Position numbers and translations under genes: made by a program. A stretch of DNA of 64,000 bases from Neiella litorisoli (GTDB taxonomy: Bacteria; Pseudomonadota; Gammaproteobacteria; Enterobacterales; Neiellaceae). Below, in pieces: positions 27,135-35,275 of the stretch; position 1 is the stretch's first letter; each line of letters starts with the position of its first letter. The notes beneath the pieces were generated by a model that saw only the letters and a list, made by a program, of their open reading frames with translations, made no database searches and was not told the origin of the DNA. The DNA lies in NCBI RefSeq assembly GCF_014773395.1, contig NZ_JACXAF010000003.1, forward strand, positions 310,001 through 374,000. The letters are read 5' to 3'.

Positions 27135-28481
27135 TTAAAGAACGGCATTCTCTGCCATTACTGCACTGTAGTAGTGGCCCGACTCTTTGATGATGCGCTG
27201 CTGAGTGTCGTATTCGACGCGAATAATACCGAAGCGCTTATCGTAACCAAACGCCCATTCAAAGTTATCGAATAGCGACCACACATAATAACCTTTCAGC
27301 GGCACGCCTTCGCTAATGGCGCGATGACAAGCCCGCAGGTGAGTGCGAAGAAATTCGATACGATCCATGTCTTGTACTGTACCATCGCGCTCAACTTTAT
27401 CGGCTGCCGCCATGCCATTTTCAGTAATGTAAATGGGTAGATCGCCAAAGAACTCTTGTGAGAACTTCAATAGCCAATACATGGCATCTGGCGTAATGGG
27501 CCAACCCATGTCCGTGCGAGGATAGGCAGCTGGCATGTCGCAGATGTCAAAGCCCCAGGGCTTGTCACTCGGCCGCACCGGAGGGTGGTTATAAAAGTTG
27601 TAACCAATGTAATCGAGCGGTTCGCTGATAATTTTCATGTCCTCAGCGGTGTATTGCGGTAAGTCGCCGAATTCGCGTTGATAGGCAACTTCATCGTATT
27701 CACCGGTTAACAAGGGGAACAAGATCTGCGCATTGCGATCTTTAAAAGCTTTGCGCGCTGCATCTAGATAAGGTTCGCTGGTGTGCAGCGGCCATGGGGC
27801 AAATAGACACTCGACAATACCAACGATGGCATCCGGTACGTTATTACGGATCGCCCGCACTGCTAGGCCGTGGCCGAGCATGGCGTGGTGCACGGTTTGG
27901 TTGGCAACTTGGTCCGTTTCTTTACCACCCGGAGCATGCTGCTCTGTTTTGTGGGCCATGTTGGTGAAGCACATGATTTCGTTGATGGTGCTCCAGCGCT
28001 TCACCCGATCGCCCAACGCCTTGGTCACAATATCGGCATAGTCAGCAAATAACTCTGCGACTTTTCGTGATTTCCAGCCGCCATATTTGTCTTGCAACGC
28101 TTGTGGCAGATCCCAATGGAATAGGGTGATTAACGGCTCAATACCCGCGGCGAGTAGGTCATCAACTAACTTGCTGTAGAAGTCGATACCAGCCTGATTC
28201 ACTTCACCTTCGCCATTGGGCAGGATGCGAGGCCAAGCAATCGAAAAACGATAATGCTTGAGACCGAGTTGTTTCATCAGGGCAATATCTTCTGCGGTAC
28301 GGTGGTAGTGATCACAAGCAACATTGCCGGTGTCGCCATTTAGGGTGCGCCCCGGTAGTCGACTGAACGTATCCCAAGTGGACATGCCGCGCCCATCTTC
28401 ATTGTACGCTCCTTCGATTTGATAGGCGGCGGTGGCTGCTCCCCATTCGAAGTCAGCAGGAAATTGATAGCTGTTTTTCAT
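27135..28481 (-). CDS. beta-glucosidase (GH1)
   Basis: 448-residue cytoplasmic glycoside hydrolase family 1 enzyme that hydrolyses terminal beta-glucosides such as cellobiose. The N-terminal GH1 signature FEWGAATAAYQIEGA is at residues 9-23, the acid/base Glu168 in STINEIM, and the nucleophile Glu354 in YITENGMA. The aglycone-site Trp and FDNFEWAFGYDKRFG near the C-terminus are also typical. There is no signal peptide, so the substrate must be imported. No transporter or regulator gene adjoins. A LacI-type inverted repeat upstream suggests induction by its sugar. Confidence 0.93.
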   Translation of the reverse strand: MKNSYQFPADFEWGAATAAYQIEGAYNEDGRGMSTWDTFSRLPGRTLNGDTGNVACDHYHRTAEDIALMKQLGLKHYRFSIAWPRILPNGEGEVNQAGIDFYSKLVDDLLAAGIEPLITLFHWDLPQALQDKYGGWKSRKVAELFADYADIVTKALGDRVKRWSTINEIMCFTNMAHKTEQHAPGGKETDQVANQTVHHAMLGHGLAVRAIRNNVPDAIVGIVECLFAPWPLHTSEPYLDAARKAFKDRNAQILFPLLTGEYDEVAYQREFGDLPQYTAEDMKIISEPLDYIGYNFYNHPPVRPSDKPWGFDICDMPAAYPRTDMGWPITPDAMYWLLKFSQEFFGDLPIYITENGMAAADKVERDGTVQDMDRIEFLRTHLRACHRAISEGVPLKGYYVWSLFDNFEWAFGYDKRFGIIRVEYDTQQRIIKESGHYYSAVMAENAVL

Positions 28482-28534
28482 TGGTAAACCCTTACTGCAA
28501 GATCGTTATGGGCGCTATTAAAACACATTTTTGG

Positions 28535-28558
28535 CAAAATGAAAGCGTTATCATTTTG
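28535..28558 (-). promoter_or_regulatory. LacI-family-type operator candidate upstream of the beta-glucosidase gene
   Basis: A 24-bp inverted repeat with perfect 8-bp arms CAAAATGA and TCATTTTG around AAGCGTTA, whose centre contains AACGCTT on the minus strand. The core resembles operators of LacI/GalR-family sugar regulators. It ends 54 bp before the beta-glucosidase ATG and may overlap its promoter. It could also affect the divergent operon starting at 28705. Confidence 0.55.
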
Positions 28559-28704
28559 TCTTGTTGCCATCTCCCTCGATCTTAATTTAGTGACATCGAG
28601 CTGATCCGAGGGCAAATATATGACGTTGAACGGGCTATTACAGCAACAGCTGATACACTCAACTTAAGCGGCGCAAGCAACCACATTTCAAGAGGTCGTC
28701 ATTG

Positions 28705-29130
28705 ATGCAATGGATTGAAAATTTTAAAGATATGTATGCCAAGCTAGACGCCAGCAATCTTGATTTGCTCGAACAGTTTTATCACCCTGAGGCGGTCTTT
28801 GTTGACCCCTTCCATCGGGTCCAAGGTCTCCCTCAAATCAAAGAATATTTCGCTGCTCTGTATAGCAACGTTGAAGCCATTAGTTTTAACTACAACTGGC
28901 AGATGGCAGATGACTCGCAGGTTGTGATTGGCTGGACCATGACCTATCAGCACCCACGGATCAATCGCGGCAAATCGGTGGCGTTAGAAGGAGTCAGCCG
29001 GATCAGCTTACAGGACAATTTAATCATTCAGCACCAAGACTATTTTGATGGCGGCAGTATGCTATATGAACACTTGCCGGTGCTTGGCGCGGCGATTCGC
29101 TTTGTCAAAGGCCGGATGGTGGCAGCATGA
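28705..29130 (+). CDS. NTF2/SnoaL-like protein
   Basis: 141-residue protein of the nuclear-transport-factor-2 fold: an N-terminal helix (FKDMYAKLDASNLDLLEQFY), then HPEAVFVDPFHRVQGLPQIKEYF, a pattern common to SnoaL-like proteins and the alpha+beta cone fold. The ATG at 28705 is taken instead of the preceding TTG at 28702; GAGG lies 10 bp upstream. It overlaps the SDR gene by 4 bp (ATGA) and leads an eight-gene operon that seems dedicated to fatty-acid or lipid modification. Such proteins may be enzymes (isomerase, cyclase) or ligand-binding scaffolds; the actual role is unknown. Confidence 0.8.
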   Translation: MQWIENFKDMYAKLDASNLDLLEQFYHPEAVFVDPFHRVQGLPQIKEYFAALYSNVEAISFNYNWQMADDSQVVIGWTMTYQHPRINRGKSVALEGVSRISLQDNLIIQHQDYFDGGSMLYEHLPVLGAAIRFVKGRMVAA

Positions 29131-29927
29131 CAACAAAACCGGTGGTTCTGATTACTGGCGCAACATCTGGCATCGGCTATCAGTTGGCACGCGATTATTT
29201 GCAAGCAGGCGTCGCGGTCATCGCAGTTGGTCGCAATAAAGAGCAATTAGTTGATCTGCAACAATTTGGTGCTGATGCAGTTTGCTGCGATTTGGCCGAT
29301 GCTAAAGCGTGGCAGGCATGCGTTTGGCAACTCGAAGAACGTTACCCGAGCATTGATACCGTCATCCTCAATGCGGGAGTCTGTCACTATGTTGATGACG
29401 GTGACGTCGATGCCGAGGTGTTGCAGCAAACTTTGGACGTTAACGTGGTCGCTCCAGTGCGAGTGTTACAAAGCCTGACGCCGTTATTGCAACGGGCCAG
29501 CAAGCCGACAGTAGCCATGGTATCGAGCGCATCGGTTTATCTACCCTTTGTTCGGGCTGAATTTTACGGCGCGTCCAAGGCGGCACTGCAGTACATGGGG
29601 CACGTGTTGCATACCAGTTTGAAACCAAAAGGAATACAACTGGTGACGGTTATTTTAGGTTTTATCGATACCCCATTGACGCGCAAAAACGATTTTGAGA
29701 TGCCGATGCTGGCAACGGTTGACGGTGCCAGTGCCGCTATTCGCCAAGGCATTGCTCGCGGCAGTTCAGAGGTGCATTTTCCTCGTTTGTTCTGCGGCAT
29801 TTTGCGAATGTTACACAAGTTGCCTGCGCCCGCTCGAATATGGCTCGCAGGCAAAATGGTTAAAACAAATCAGGACAACGGGAGCCAATCCCCAACGGGC
29901 CACCAACAGGGTGAAACAAGGACATGA
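29127..29927 (+). CDS. short-chain dehydrogenase/reductase
   Basis: 266-residue SDR. The Rossmann motif TGATSGIGYQLA (residues 11-22) binds NAD(P)H, NAG is present (VILNAGV), the catalytic Ser lies in MVSSASVY and the Tyr-Lys pair in YGASKAAL, all in classical SDR spacing. The Ser/Tyr/Lys triad is intact, so it should be an active oxidoreductase. The extension after residue 200 is hydrophobic and basic (FCGILRMLHKLPAPARIWLA), suggesting membrane association and a lipid substrate. It overlaps both neighbours by ATGA, so it is tightly coupled to the NTF2-like and flavoprotein genes. Confidence 0.9.
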   Translation: MTTKPVVLITGATSGIGYQLARDYLQAGVAVIAVGRNKEQLVDLQQFGADAVCCDLADAKAWQACVWQLEERYPSIDTVILNAGVCHYVDDGDVDAEVLQQTLDVNVVAPVRVLQSLTPLLQRASKPTVAMVSSASVYLPFVRAEFYGASKAALQYMGHVLHTSLKPKGIQLVTVILGFIDTPLTRKNDFEMPMLATVDGASAAIRQGIARGSSEVHFPRLFCGILRMLHKLPAPARIWLAGKMVKTNQDNGSQSPTGHQQGETRT

Positions 29928-31219
29928 AGATAGCAGTTATCGGTAGCGGTATATCAGGGATCTTTGCCAGTTATCATTTGCGCAAAGAACATCAAATCAC
30001 GTTATTTGAAAAGAACGATTATCTCGGCGGCCACACGGCAACCAAGGAGCTCGATGGTGAGCACCAAGGGCAGGCCATCGACACAGGGTTTATCGTCTTC
30101 AATAATCGCACTTACCCGCGATTTCAGGCCTTTTTAGCCGACCTCGGTGTGCCATTCCAAAACACGGATATGAGCTACAGCGTGAGTAACGCTGCGGCCA
30201 ATCTGGAATACAACGGCCATACATTTTCGACTTTGTTTGCGCAAAAGCGAAATTGGTTGAGCCCGAAGTTCTATCGATTTTTATATGACATTTATCGGTT
30301 TAATAAATTGGCCAAAGCGAGCTACGCCAAAGGCGCTATTGACGAGAACCTGTCGTTGCGTGAGTTCTTGGAGCAACACAAGTTCAACCAGTTTTTCCGA
30401 GTCAATTACCTGATGTCGATGGGGGCGGCGATTTGGTCCTCATCGATTAAAGATATGGATGAATTTCCGGCGCTGTTCTTTATCCGTTTTTTTGTTAACC
30501 ATGGTTTGCTGGAGATCACCGATAGGCCGCAATGGTACGTGATTAAAGGCGGCTCGCACCAATACGTCAAAGCCTGGCGTCAGCAAGTTCAAGATGATAT
30601 TGAGTTTGCCGGCGGTGTCACCTCGGTGCGCCGCAAAGGTTCGTCTGAAACATCGCTGGGTCGAGGCTTTATCGTCAGCCACAGCCATGGCGAGGGTGAA
30701 TTTGATGCTGTTGTTTTTGCTTGCCATAGCGATCAAGCACTGAAACTGCTAGGTGATAGCGCGTCACCGCGCGAGCGTGAAATTCTTGGCGATATGCCAT
30801 ACCAGCAAAACGATGTGATCCTTCATACCGACATCTCGCGTTTGCCAAAACGTCAGGCAGCTTGGGCAGCGTGGAACTACATGCTAGACGATAGTGACCA
30901 TCCTCAGGCGACGCTCACATACAACATGAACATCTTGCAGGGATTGGACAGCGAGCATACCTATTGCGTCAGTCTCAACCAAACGGAGCAAATTGATCCG
31001 GCCAAGATTATCGGCAAGTACCTTTACGATCACCCAGTATTCAACCGTACCAGTTTTGCCGCGCAGCAGCGCAGAGATGAGATTAATGGCGTCGATGGCT
31101 GCTATTTTTGCGGTGCTTATTGGTACAACGGCTTTCACGAAGACGGCGTCCGCTCTGCTCAGGATATCGTTGATTTAATTACCAGTAAATCGAATCAGCA
31201 GCCAAGGAATGCGGCATGA
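29924..31219 (+). CDS. FAD-dependent amine oxidase-like oxidoreductase
   Basis: 431-residue flavoprotein. The N-terminal dinucleotide-binding motif is IGSGISGIFASYHL (GxGxxG, residues 5-18), with the Glu of FEKNDYLGGHT binding the ribose. Family features further in are DTGFIVFNNRTYPRF and the late motif CYFCGAYWYNGFHEDGV near the C-terminus, which resembles the C-terminal FAD contact of amine oxidases and phytoene-desaturase-like proteins. Proteins of this subgroup are usually encoded next to DUF1365 and cyclopropane-synthase-like genes, exactly as here. It is probably a lipid-acting oxidase or desaturase; this is inferred from context. It overlaps both neighbours by 4 bp. Confidence 0.85.
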   Translation: MKIAVIGSGISGIFASYHLRKEHQITLFEKNDYLGGHTATKELDGEHQGQAIDTGFIVFNNRTYPRFQAFLADLGVPFQNTDMSYSVSNAAANLEYNGHTFSTLFAQKRNWLSPKFYRFLYDIYRFNKLAKASYAKGAIDENLSLREFLEQHKFNQFFRVNYLMSMGAAIWSSSIKDMDEFPALFFIRFFVNHGLLEITDRPQWYVIKGGSHQYVKAWRQQVQDDIEFAGGVTSVRRKGSSETSLGRGFIVSHSHGEGEFDAVVFACHSDQALKLLGDSASPREREILGDMPYQQNDVILHTDISRLPKRQAAWAAWNYMLDDSDHPQATLTYNMNILQGLDSEHTYCVSLNQTEQIDPAKIIGKYLYDHPVFNRTSFAAQQRRDEINGVDGCYFCGAYWYNGFHEDGVRSAQDIVDLITSKSNQQPRNAA

Positions 31220-31962
31220 AATCGCGACTCTACCGTGGCCAAGTGAGGCATCGACGGTTACGACCGAAAAACAATAGCTTTTGCTATTCGCTATTCATGC
31301 CTGCCATCGATTTGGATGAGCTAGCGCAGCTCAATGATGAATTGCGTTGGTTCTCGGTCGACCGCTTCAATTGGGCGCAGTTTCGCCGCGCTGACTACTT
31401 CCCCAATAAGCCAGATCTACCAGTCAAACAAGCGGTCATCGAGACCCTCCATGAGCTAACCGGTTATCGTTGTGACGGTCGTATTGAGATGATTGGTCAG
31501 CTTCGCTATTTGGGTATTTATTTCAGTCCGATCAATTGTTTTTACTGCTACGACAGTGATGGCCAACTGCAATATTTGCTGGCCGAGGTGAGTAACACGC
31601 CGTGGCTTGAAAAACACTATTATGCGGTGAACTGTCGGCGCGCTCGCTGTGGCCAAGAAGCCATGAATAAAGCGTTTCATGTCTCGCCATTCATGGATTT
31701 AGACATGGACTATCATTGGCGCATCAAGCCACCGACCAAGCGGCTTCATTTACATATCGAGAATCATGACAGCGAAGGCAAACTTTTCGATGCCACGCTA
31801 GCAATGATCCAACAACCACTGAACTCTCGTAACTTGTTCCGAGAGTTAATAAAAACCCCGATCATGACAGTCAGCGTTGTCGCTAAAATTTATTGGCAAG
31901 CGCTGAAAATCTGGCTCAAAGGGGTGCCCTACATTCCACATAACATGGATCACAGGAGTTAA
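31216..31962 (+). CDS. DUF1365 family protein
   Basis: 248-residue protein of DUF1365. It begins SRLYRGQVRHRRLRPKNNSF, with the R-H-R-P pattern typical of the family, followed by PVKQAVIETLHELTGY, YLGIYFSPINCFYCYD and AEVSNTPWLEKHYYAV. KAFHVSPFMDLDMDYHW, another hallmark, lies near residues 155-171. No enzyme class can be read from sequence. DUF1365 occurs almost always between a flavin oxidase and a CFA-type methyltransferase, which suggests a shared lipid substrate. It starts within the end of the flavoprotein gene (ATGA), and the next gene follows after 3 bp. Confidence 0.9.
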   Translation: MKSRLYRGQVRHRRLRPKNNSFCYSLFMPAIDLDELAQLNDELRWFSVDRFNWAQFRRADYFPNKPDLPVKQAVIETLHELTGYRCDGRIEMIGQLRYLGIYFSPINCFYCYDSDGQLQYLLAEVSNTPWLEKHYYAVNCRRARCGQEAMNKAFHVSPFMDLDMDYHWRIKPPTKRLHLHIENHDSEGKLFDATLAMIQQPLNSRNLFRELIKTPIMTVSVVAKIYWQALKIWLKGVPYIPHNMDHRS

Positions 31963-31965
31963 GGC

Positions 31966-33222
31966 ATGACGAGTGAAACCTCTGTTGCCGAGCAGGATAA
32001 TATTGCAGGTACGCAACCCAACATCAGCGCTGTTGCACCCAAGTTACTGACGCGAATGCTTGTTGGGCTGTTGCAACAACTCAAAGTGGGTCAGCTAACA
32101 CTGCGAGATCAAAATGGCTGGCAGCAAACGTACGGCGACAGTCATTCAGATTTGGCTGCGGAAATTATCGTCACCGACAGTCAATTCTACAAAGCAGTGG
32201 TTAGCGGCGGTAGTATCGGCGCGGCAGAGGCCTACATGAATGGTTGGTGGGATAGCCCAGATCTGACCCAAGTGATTCGGTTGATGGCGGCCAACATGGC
32301 AACGCTGGATGCCATTGAATCTCAGGCTAGCCCACTGAAGCGTTTGGCGATGAAGTTGGTTCACAAATTCAACGGCAACACCGTTAGCGGCTCGAAGCGC
32401 AACATCGCTCATCACTATGACTTGAGTAATGCGTTTTACCAGCTGTTTCTTGACGAAACCATGATGTACTCAAGCGGCGTTTATCCCGATGCCGAAGCAT
32501 CCTTGCTACAAGCGTCTGAGCACAAACTGAAACTGGTGTGCGACGATTTAGCGCTTACCGAGCAGGACCACTTGCTTGAAATTGGTACTGGCTGGGGCGG
32601 CCTTGCCTGTTTTGCCGCCAAGAACTACGGCTGCCAGGTGACCACGACCACCATTAGTGATGCCCAGTATCAATTCGCTTGCAAACGGGTCAAAGAGGCG
32701 GGGCTAGAGCACCGGGTGACCGTGCTCAAAGAGGATTACCGGAAGCTTCAGGGCCAGTACTCAAAACTGATTTCGATTGAAATGATTGAAGCCGTTGGCT
32801 ACGAACATTTGTCGACCTTTTTTGAACGCTGCTCCAGCCTAGTTAAAGACAATGGCAAAATGCTGTTGCAGGTGATCACCATTGCAGACCAACGAGAGCA
32901 GTATTACCGCCGCAACGTTGATTTTATACAACGCTATATTTTTCCAGGCGGTTACTTACCTTCGCTTGCTGTTTTGGCCGATAAGGTGGCGCAGTATAGC
33001 GATCTAGCAATCCGCCAAGTACGAGATATTGGCCTTGATTACGCTCGCACCCTACAAGATTGGCGGCACAATTTTGATGGCCAGCTGGAGCAGGTCAAAG
33101 CACTCGGGTTTGATGACCGTTTTATTCGTATGTGGCGCTTTTACCTATGCTATTGTGAAGGCGGCTTCCAAGAGCGCTCGATTAGTACGGTACAAATGGT
33201 ACTGGACAAACCGCTTCGCTAA
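31966..33222 (+). CDS. cyclopropane-fatty-acid-synthase-like methyltransferase
   Basis: 418-residue SAM-dependent methyltransferase of the CFA synthase (Cfa/UfaA) family, acting on unsaturated acyl chains of membrane phospholipids. After an N-terminal lipid-binding region (about 20-130), the class I SAM fold starts with the AHHYDLSNAFYQLFLD motif and MMYSSGVY. The SAM loop LEIGTGWGGLACFAA lies near residue 205. Next come QVTTTTISDAQYQFACKR and the catalytic-region motif SIEMIEAVGYEHL. YIFPGGYLPS and YCEGGFQER close the protein. Its neighbours suggest a role in a modified (methylated, cyclopropane or furan) fatty acid and not plain stationary-phase cyclopropane formation. Confidence 0.9.
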   Translation: MTSETSVAEQDNIAGTQPNISAVAPKLLTRMLVGLLQQLKVGQLTLRDQNGWQQTYGDSHSDLAAEIIVTDSQFYKAVVSGGSIGAAEAYMNGWWDSPDLTQVIRLMAANMATLDAIESQASPLKRLAMKLVHKFNGNTVSGSKRNIAHHYDLSNAFYQLFLDETMMYSSGVYPDAEASLLQASEHKLKLVCDDLALTEQDHLLEIGTGWGGLACFAAKNYGCQVTTTTISDAQYQFACKRVKEAGLEHRVTVLKEDYRKLQGQYSKLISIEMIEAVGYEHLSTFFERCSSLVKDNGKMLLQVITIADQREQYYRRNVDFIQRYIFPGGYLPSLAVLADKVAQYSDLAIRQVRDIGLDYARTLQDWRHNFDGQLEQVKALGFDDRFIRMWRFYLCYCEGGFQERSISTVQMVLDKPLR

Positions 33223-33268
33223 GCTTGGTGCCTGACCGTTATTAGCGCGCACTAAAAAGGATTTGCCA

Positions 33269-33808
33269 TTGTCAAAACGACCCGCTCTGCCTGAATTGCC
33301 AAAATCACCACTTTGGTGGATGTTGCTCAATGTCTTTGCATTTCAGTTGTGCTGGTTCAGTTTGGTCACCATCGGCAATGGCGCGGTTCCTTGGGTGATT
33401 GCTTGGTTGATCGGCCACTGGTCGTTGTCGCCAACAGCCAATTCCGATCGATATCTAATGGGTGTTTTTGCCGCCATAGGGCTGATTGCCGAGGGCTTTC
33501 ACTTATACAGCGGTGTGCTGGTGCTACCCGAACGAGCAGGGCCAGTGCCGCCACTTTGGCTCATTGCGTTTTGGCCATTGTTTGCAACCTTGCTCAATCA
33601 CAGCATCCGCTGGTTATTGGTGCGGCCATGGCTCGGTGCCGTATTGGCTGCCGTTGGCGGCTGGTTTAGCTATTTTGCTGGTGCCAAATTGGCAGGCGGA
33701 TATTTAGATCCAAGCACTTCCTTCATTATTGCTGTCGAGTGGGCCATTTTGTTTTATCTCAGCGCTATCTGGCTGGTTCCCAAATCATTTCAATTTACTC
33801 GTCAATAA
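33269..33808 (+). CDS. DUF2878 membrane protein
   Basis: 179-residue integral membrane protein. The TTG at 33269 is the likely start since an AAGG site sits 8 bp upstream; a TTG at 33263 is too close. It has about five hydrophobic segments (SPLWWMLLNVFAFQLCWFSL, VPWVIAWLIGHWSL, LMGVFAAIGLIAEGFHLYSG, PLWLIAFWPLFATLLNHS and AVEWAILFYLSAIWLV). PLWLIAFWPLFATLLNHS and the PPLW/NHS pattern fit DUF2878. It probably sits in the inner membrane with the modification enzymes. Gap to the methyltransferase gene 46 bp. Confidence 0.8.
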   Translation: MSKRPALPELPKSPLWWMLLNVFAFQLCWFSLVTIGNGAVPWVIAWLIGHWSLSPTANSDRYLMGVFAAIGLIAEGFHLYSGVLVLPERAGPVPPLWLIAFWPLFATLLNHSIRWLLVRPWLGAVLAAVGGWFSYFAGAKLAGGYLDPSTSFIIAVEWAILFYLSAIWLVPKSFQFTRQ

Positions 33809-33886
33809 AGCGATCTCACTTCACTTTATAAACTGATCCTCGGGCTGTTGATTTACTTAAAACAAGTAACAACCAAGGAGCTTGTT

Positions 33887-34573
33887 ATGTTTCGCTCAAT
33901 TGATACCAACCCACCTGATATGGCAGCGTTTGCGATTACCAACCGGCCGTCGTTAAGAGTCTTATCAAGTTTTGCTGCGCCATTATTATCTTTGTGGTTT
34001 GTGTTGTTCGCGCTGATGTCACCGAATGTTAAAGCGGCCAGTATGTCCACACCTGCGATGTCCAATGCGGCTCAACCTGCAGAGATAACACAAGATCTGA
34101 ATACGGTAATGAGCGAGCAGTTTATGCTTGGTCAGGCTGAGTTCGACTGGTTGTGGTGGACGGTTTATAAAGCCAAGTTATTTCACCCTACAGGCCAATT
34201 CGACTTCAACAGCCTGCCCGGTACGGTGTTACTGCTCAATTACCAGATGGACATCGACAAAGACGATCTCGTAGAGCAAACCATGGCGCAGTGGCAACAA
34301 CTCGATATTGGCGATCCTCAACAGCAAAAACAATGGTTGAGTGCGCTTGCGCAGTTGTGGCCTGATGTTGTCGAAGGCGATGAATTGATTGTGCGGGTTT
34401 TGGCGGACGGCTCTGCAGAGTTCTGGTTTCGCCGCGCTCAACAGTTGTCCAATCTAGGTGTCATTGAATCTGCCGAATTTAGCCGCGATTTTTTGAGTAT
34501 TTGGCTGCTCGACCGTGCTGAGCATCAAGAGTTTCGTTTAGCCCTGCTCGGGGCCGATAAGGAGTACCGTTAA
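33887..34573 (+). CDS. chalcone-isomerase-like exported protein
   Basis: 228-residue protein from the ATG at 33887 (AAGGAG 6 bp upstream). A long basic N-region and a hydrophobic stretch (FAAPLLSLWFVLFALM) ending VKA form a signal peptide. The mature part shows the chalcone-isomerase-like pattern: DWLWWTVYKAKLFHPTG, LLLNYQMDIDKDDLVEQTM, W...LAQLWPDVVEGDEL and EFSRDFLSIWLL. The plant-type catalytic residues cannot be assigned; bacterial relatives may bind fatty acids. It overlaps the DUF3833 gene by 1 bp (TAATG). Placed in the periplasm by its signal, it may carry or process the lipid product of the operon. Confidence 0.8.
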   Translation: MFRSIDTNPPDMAAFAITNRPSLRVLSSFAAPLLSLWFVLFALMSPNVKAASMSTPAMSNAAQPAEITQDLNTVMSEQFMLGQAEFDWLWWTVYKAKLFHPTGQFDFNSLPGTVLLLNYQMDIDKDDLVEQTMAQWQQLDIGDPQQQKQWLSALAQLWPDVVEGDELIVRVLADGSAEFWFRRAQQLSNLGVIESAEFSRDFLSIWLLDRAEHQEFRLALLGADKEYR

Positions 34574-35127
34574 TGATTCGACGGATAATGATGCAAACGG
34601 TCAGCAGATTGCGGCTGTTTTTAGGCACCATAGTGCTCGTTGCGATGACCGGCTGTACGCAATCACTGAACGACTATCAGGGCCAACCTGACAAGCTCGA
34701 TGTGAAAAACTACTTTGACGGCAAACTCATGGCGTGGGGTATTGTCAGTGATCGCAGCGGCACCGTAAAACGGCGTTTTACCGCCACCATCGATGCCAGC
34801 TGGCAGGGCAATACTGGCGTGCTTGATGAAGTGTTCCAATTCGATGATGGCGAGCAGCAGACCCGAGTGTGGCAACTTACTGTTGATGGTGATGAGATTT
34901 CAGGCACCGCCGGTGATGTTGTTGGCGAAGCGTCCGGTAGCGTGGTGGCCTATGCCATGAACTGGCAATACGATTTGACCATTGAGGTCGACGGCGAAGA
35001 GTGGGTGGTGGGGGTGAATGACTGGCTTTATCAGATTGATGATGACGTCATTATCAATATCGGCACCCTGCGTAAATTCGGCTTGGAAGTTGGCCAAGTG
35101 GTACTGTTTATGCAAAAACAAAGATAG
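34573..35127 (+). CDS. DUF3833 lipoprotein
   Basis: 184-residue lipoprotein with a basic N-terminus (MIRRIMMQTVSRLRL), a hydrophobic core and lipobox MTGC (Cys28). The mature domain is a beta-rich, lipocalin-like sequence: YFDGKLMAWGIVSDRSGTV, RRFTATIDASWQG, LDEVFQFDDGEQQTRVWQL, AYAMNWQYDL and VNDWLYQIDDDVIINIGTL, all characteristic of DUF3833. It is the last gene of the lipid-modification operon and starts at the stop of the chalcone-isomerase-like gene. A lipocalin-like lipoprotein would suit binding or transferring a hydrophobic product, but this is inference. Confidence 0.85.
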   Translation: MIRRIMMQTVSRLRLFLGTIVLVAMTGCTQSLNDYQGQPDKLDVKNYFDGKLMAWGIVSDRSGTVKRRFTATIDASWQGNTGVLDEVFQFDDGEQQTRVWQLTVDGDEISGTAGDVVGEASGSVVAYAMNWQYDLTIEVDGEEWVVGVNDWLYQIDDDVIINIGTLRKFGLEVGQVVLFMQKQR

Positions 35128-35185
35128 AGAGCAAGCATAGAAACGAGGCGCCACAAAAGACGATAATCACATTCAGAAAACACAT

Positions 35186-35216
35186 AAAAAAGGGCTCCAA
35201 CATGGCGCTGGAGCCC
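35186..35216 (-). terminator. intrinsic terminator of malate synthase gene
   Basis: Perfect 8-bp stem GGGCTCCA (35192-35199) / TGGAGCCC (35209-35216) with a 9-nt loop. On the minus strand a run of six T follows (35186-35191). It lies 60 bp past the glcB stop codon. Confidence 0.85.
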
Positions 35217-35275
35217 GTGACGCAACGGGGTTTACTTAACGGGTCTGTTAGTAACCTCGTTAAACTGAGTTGGTT

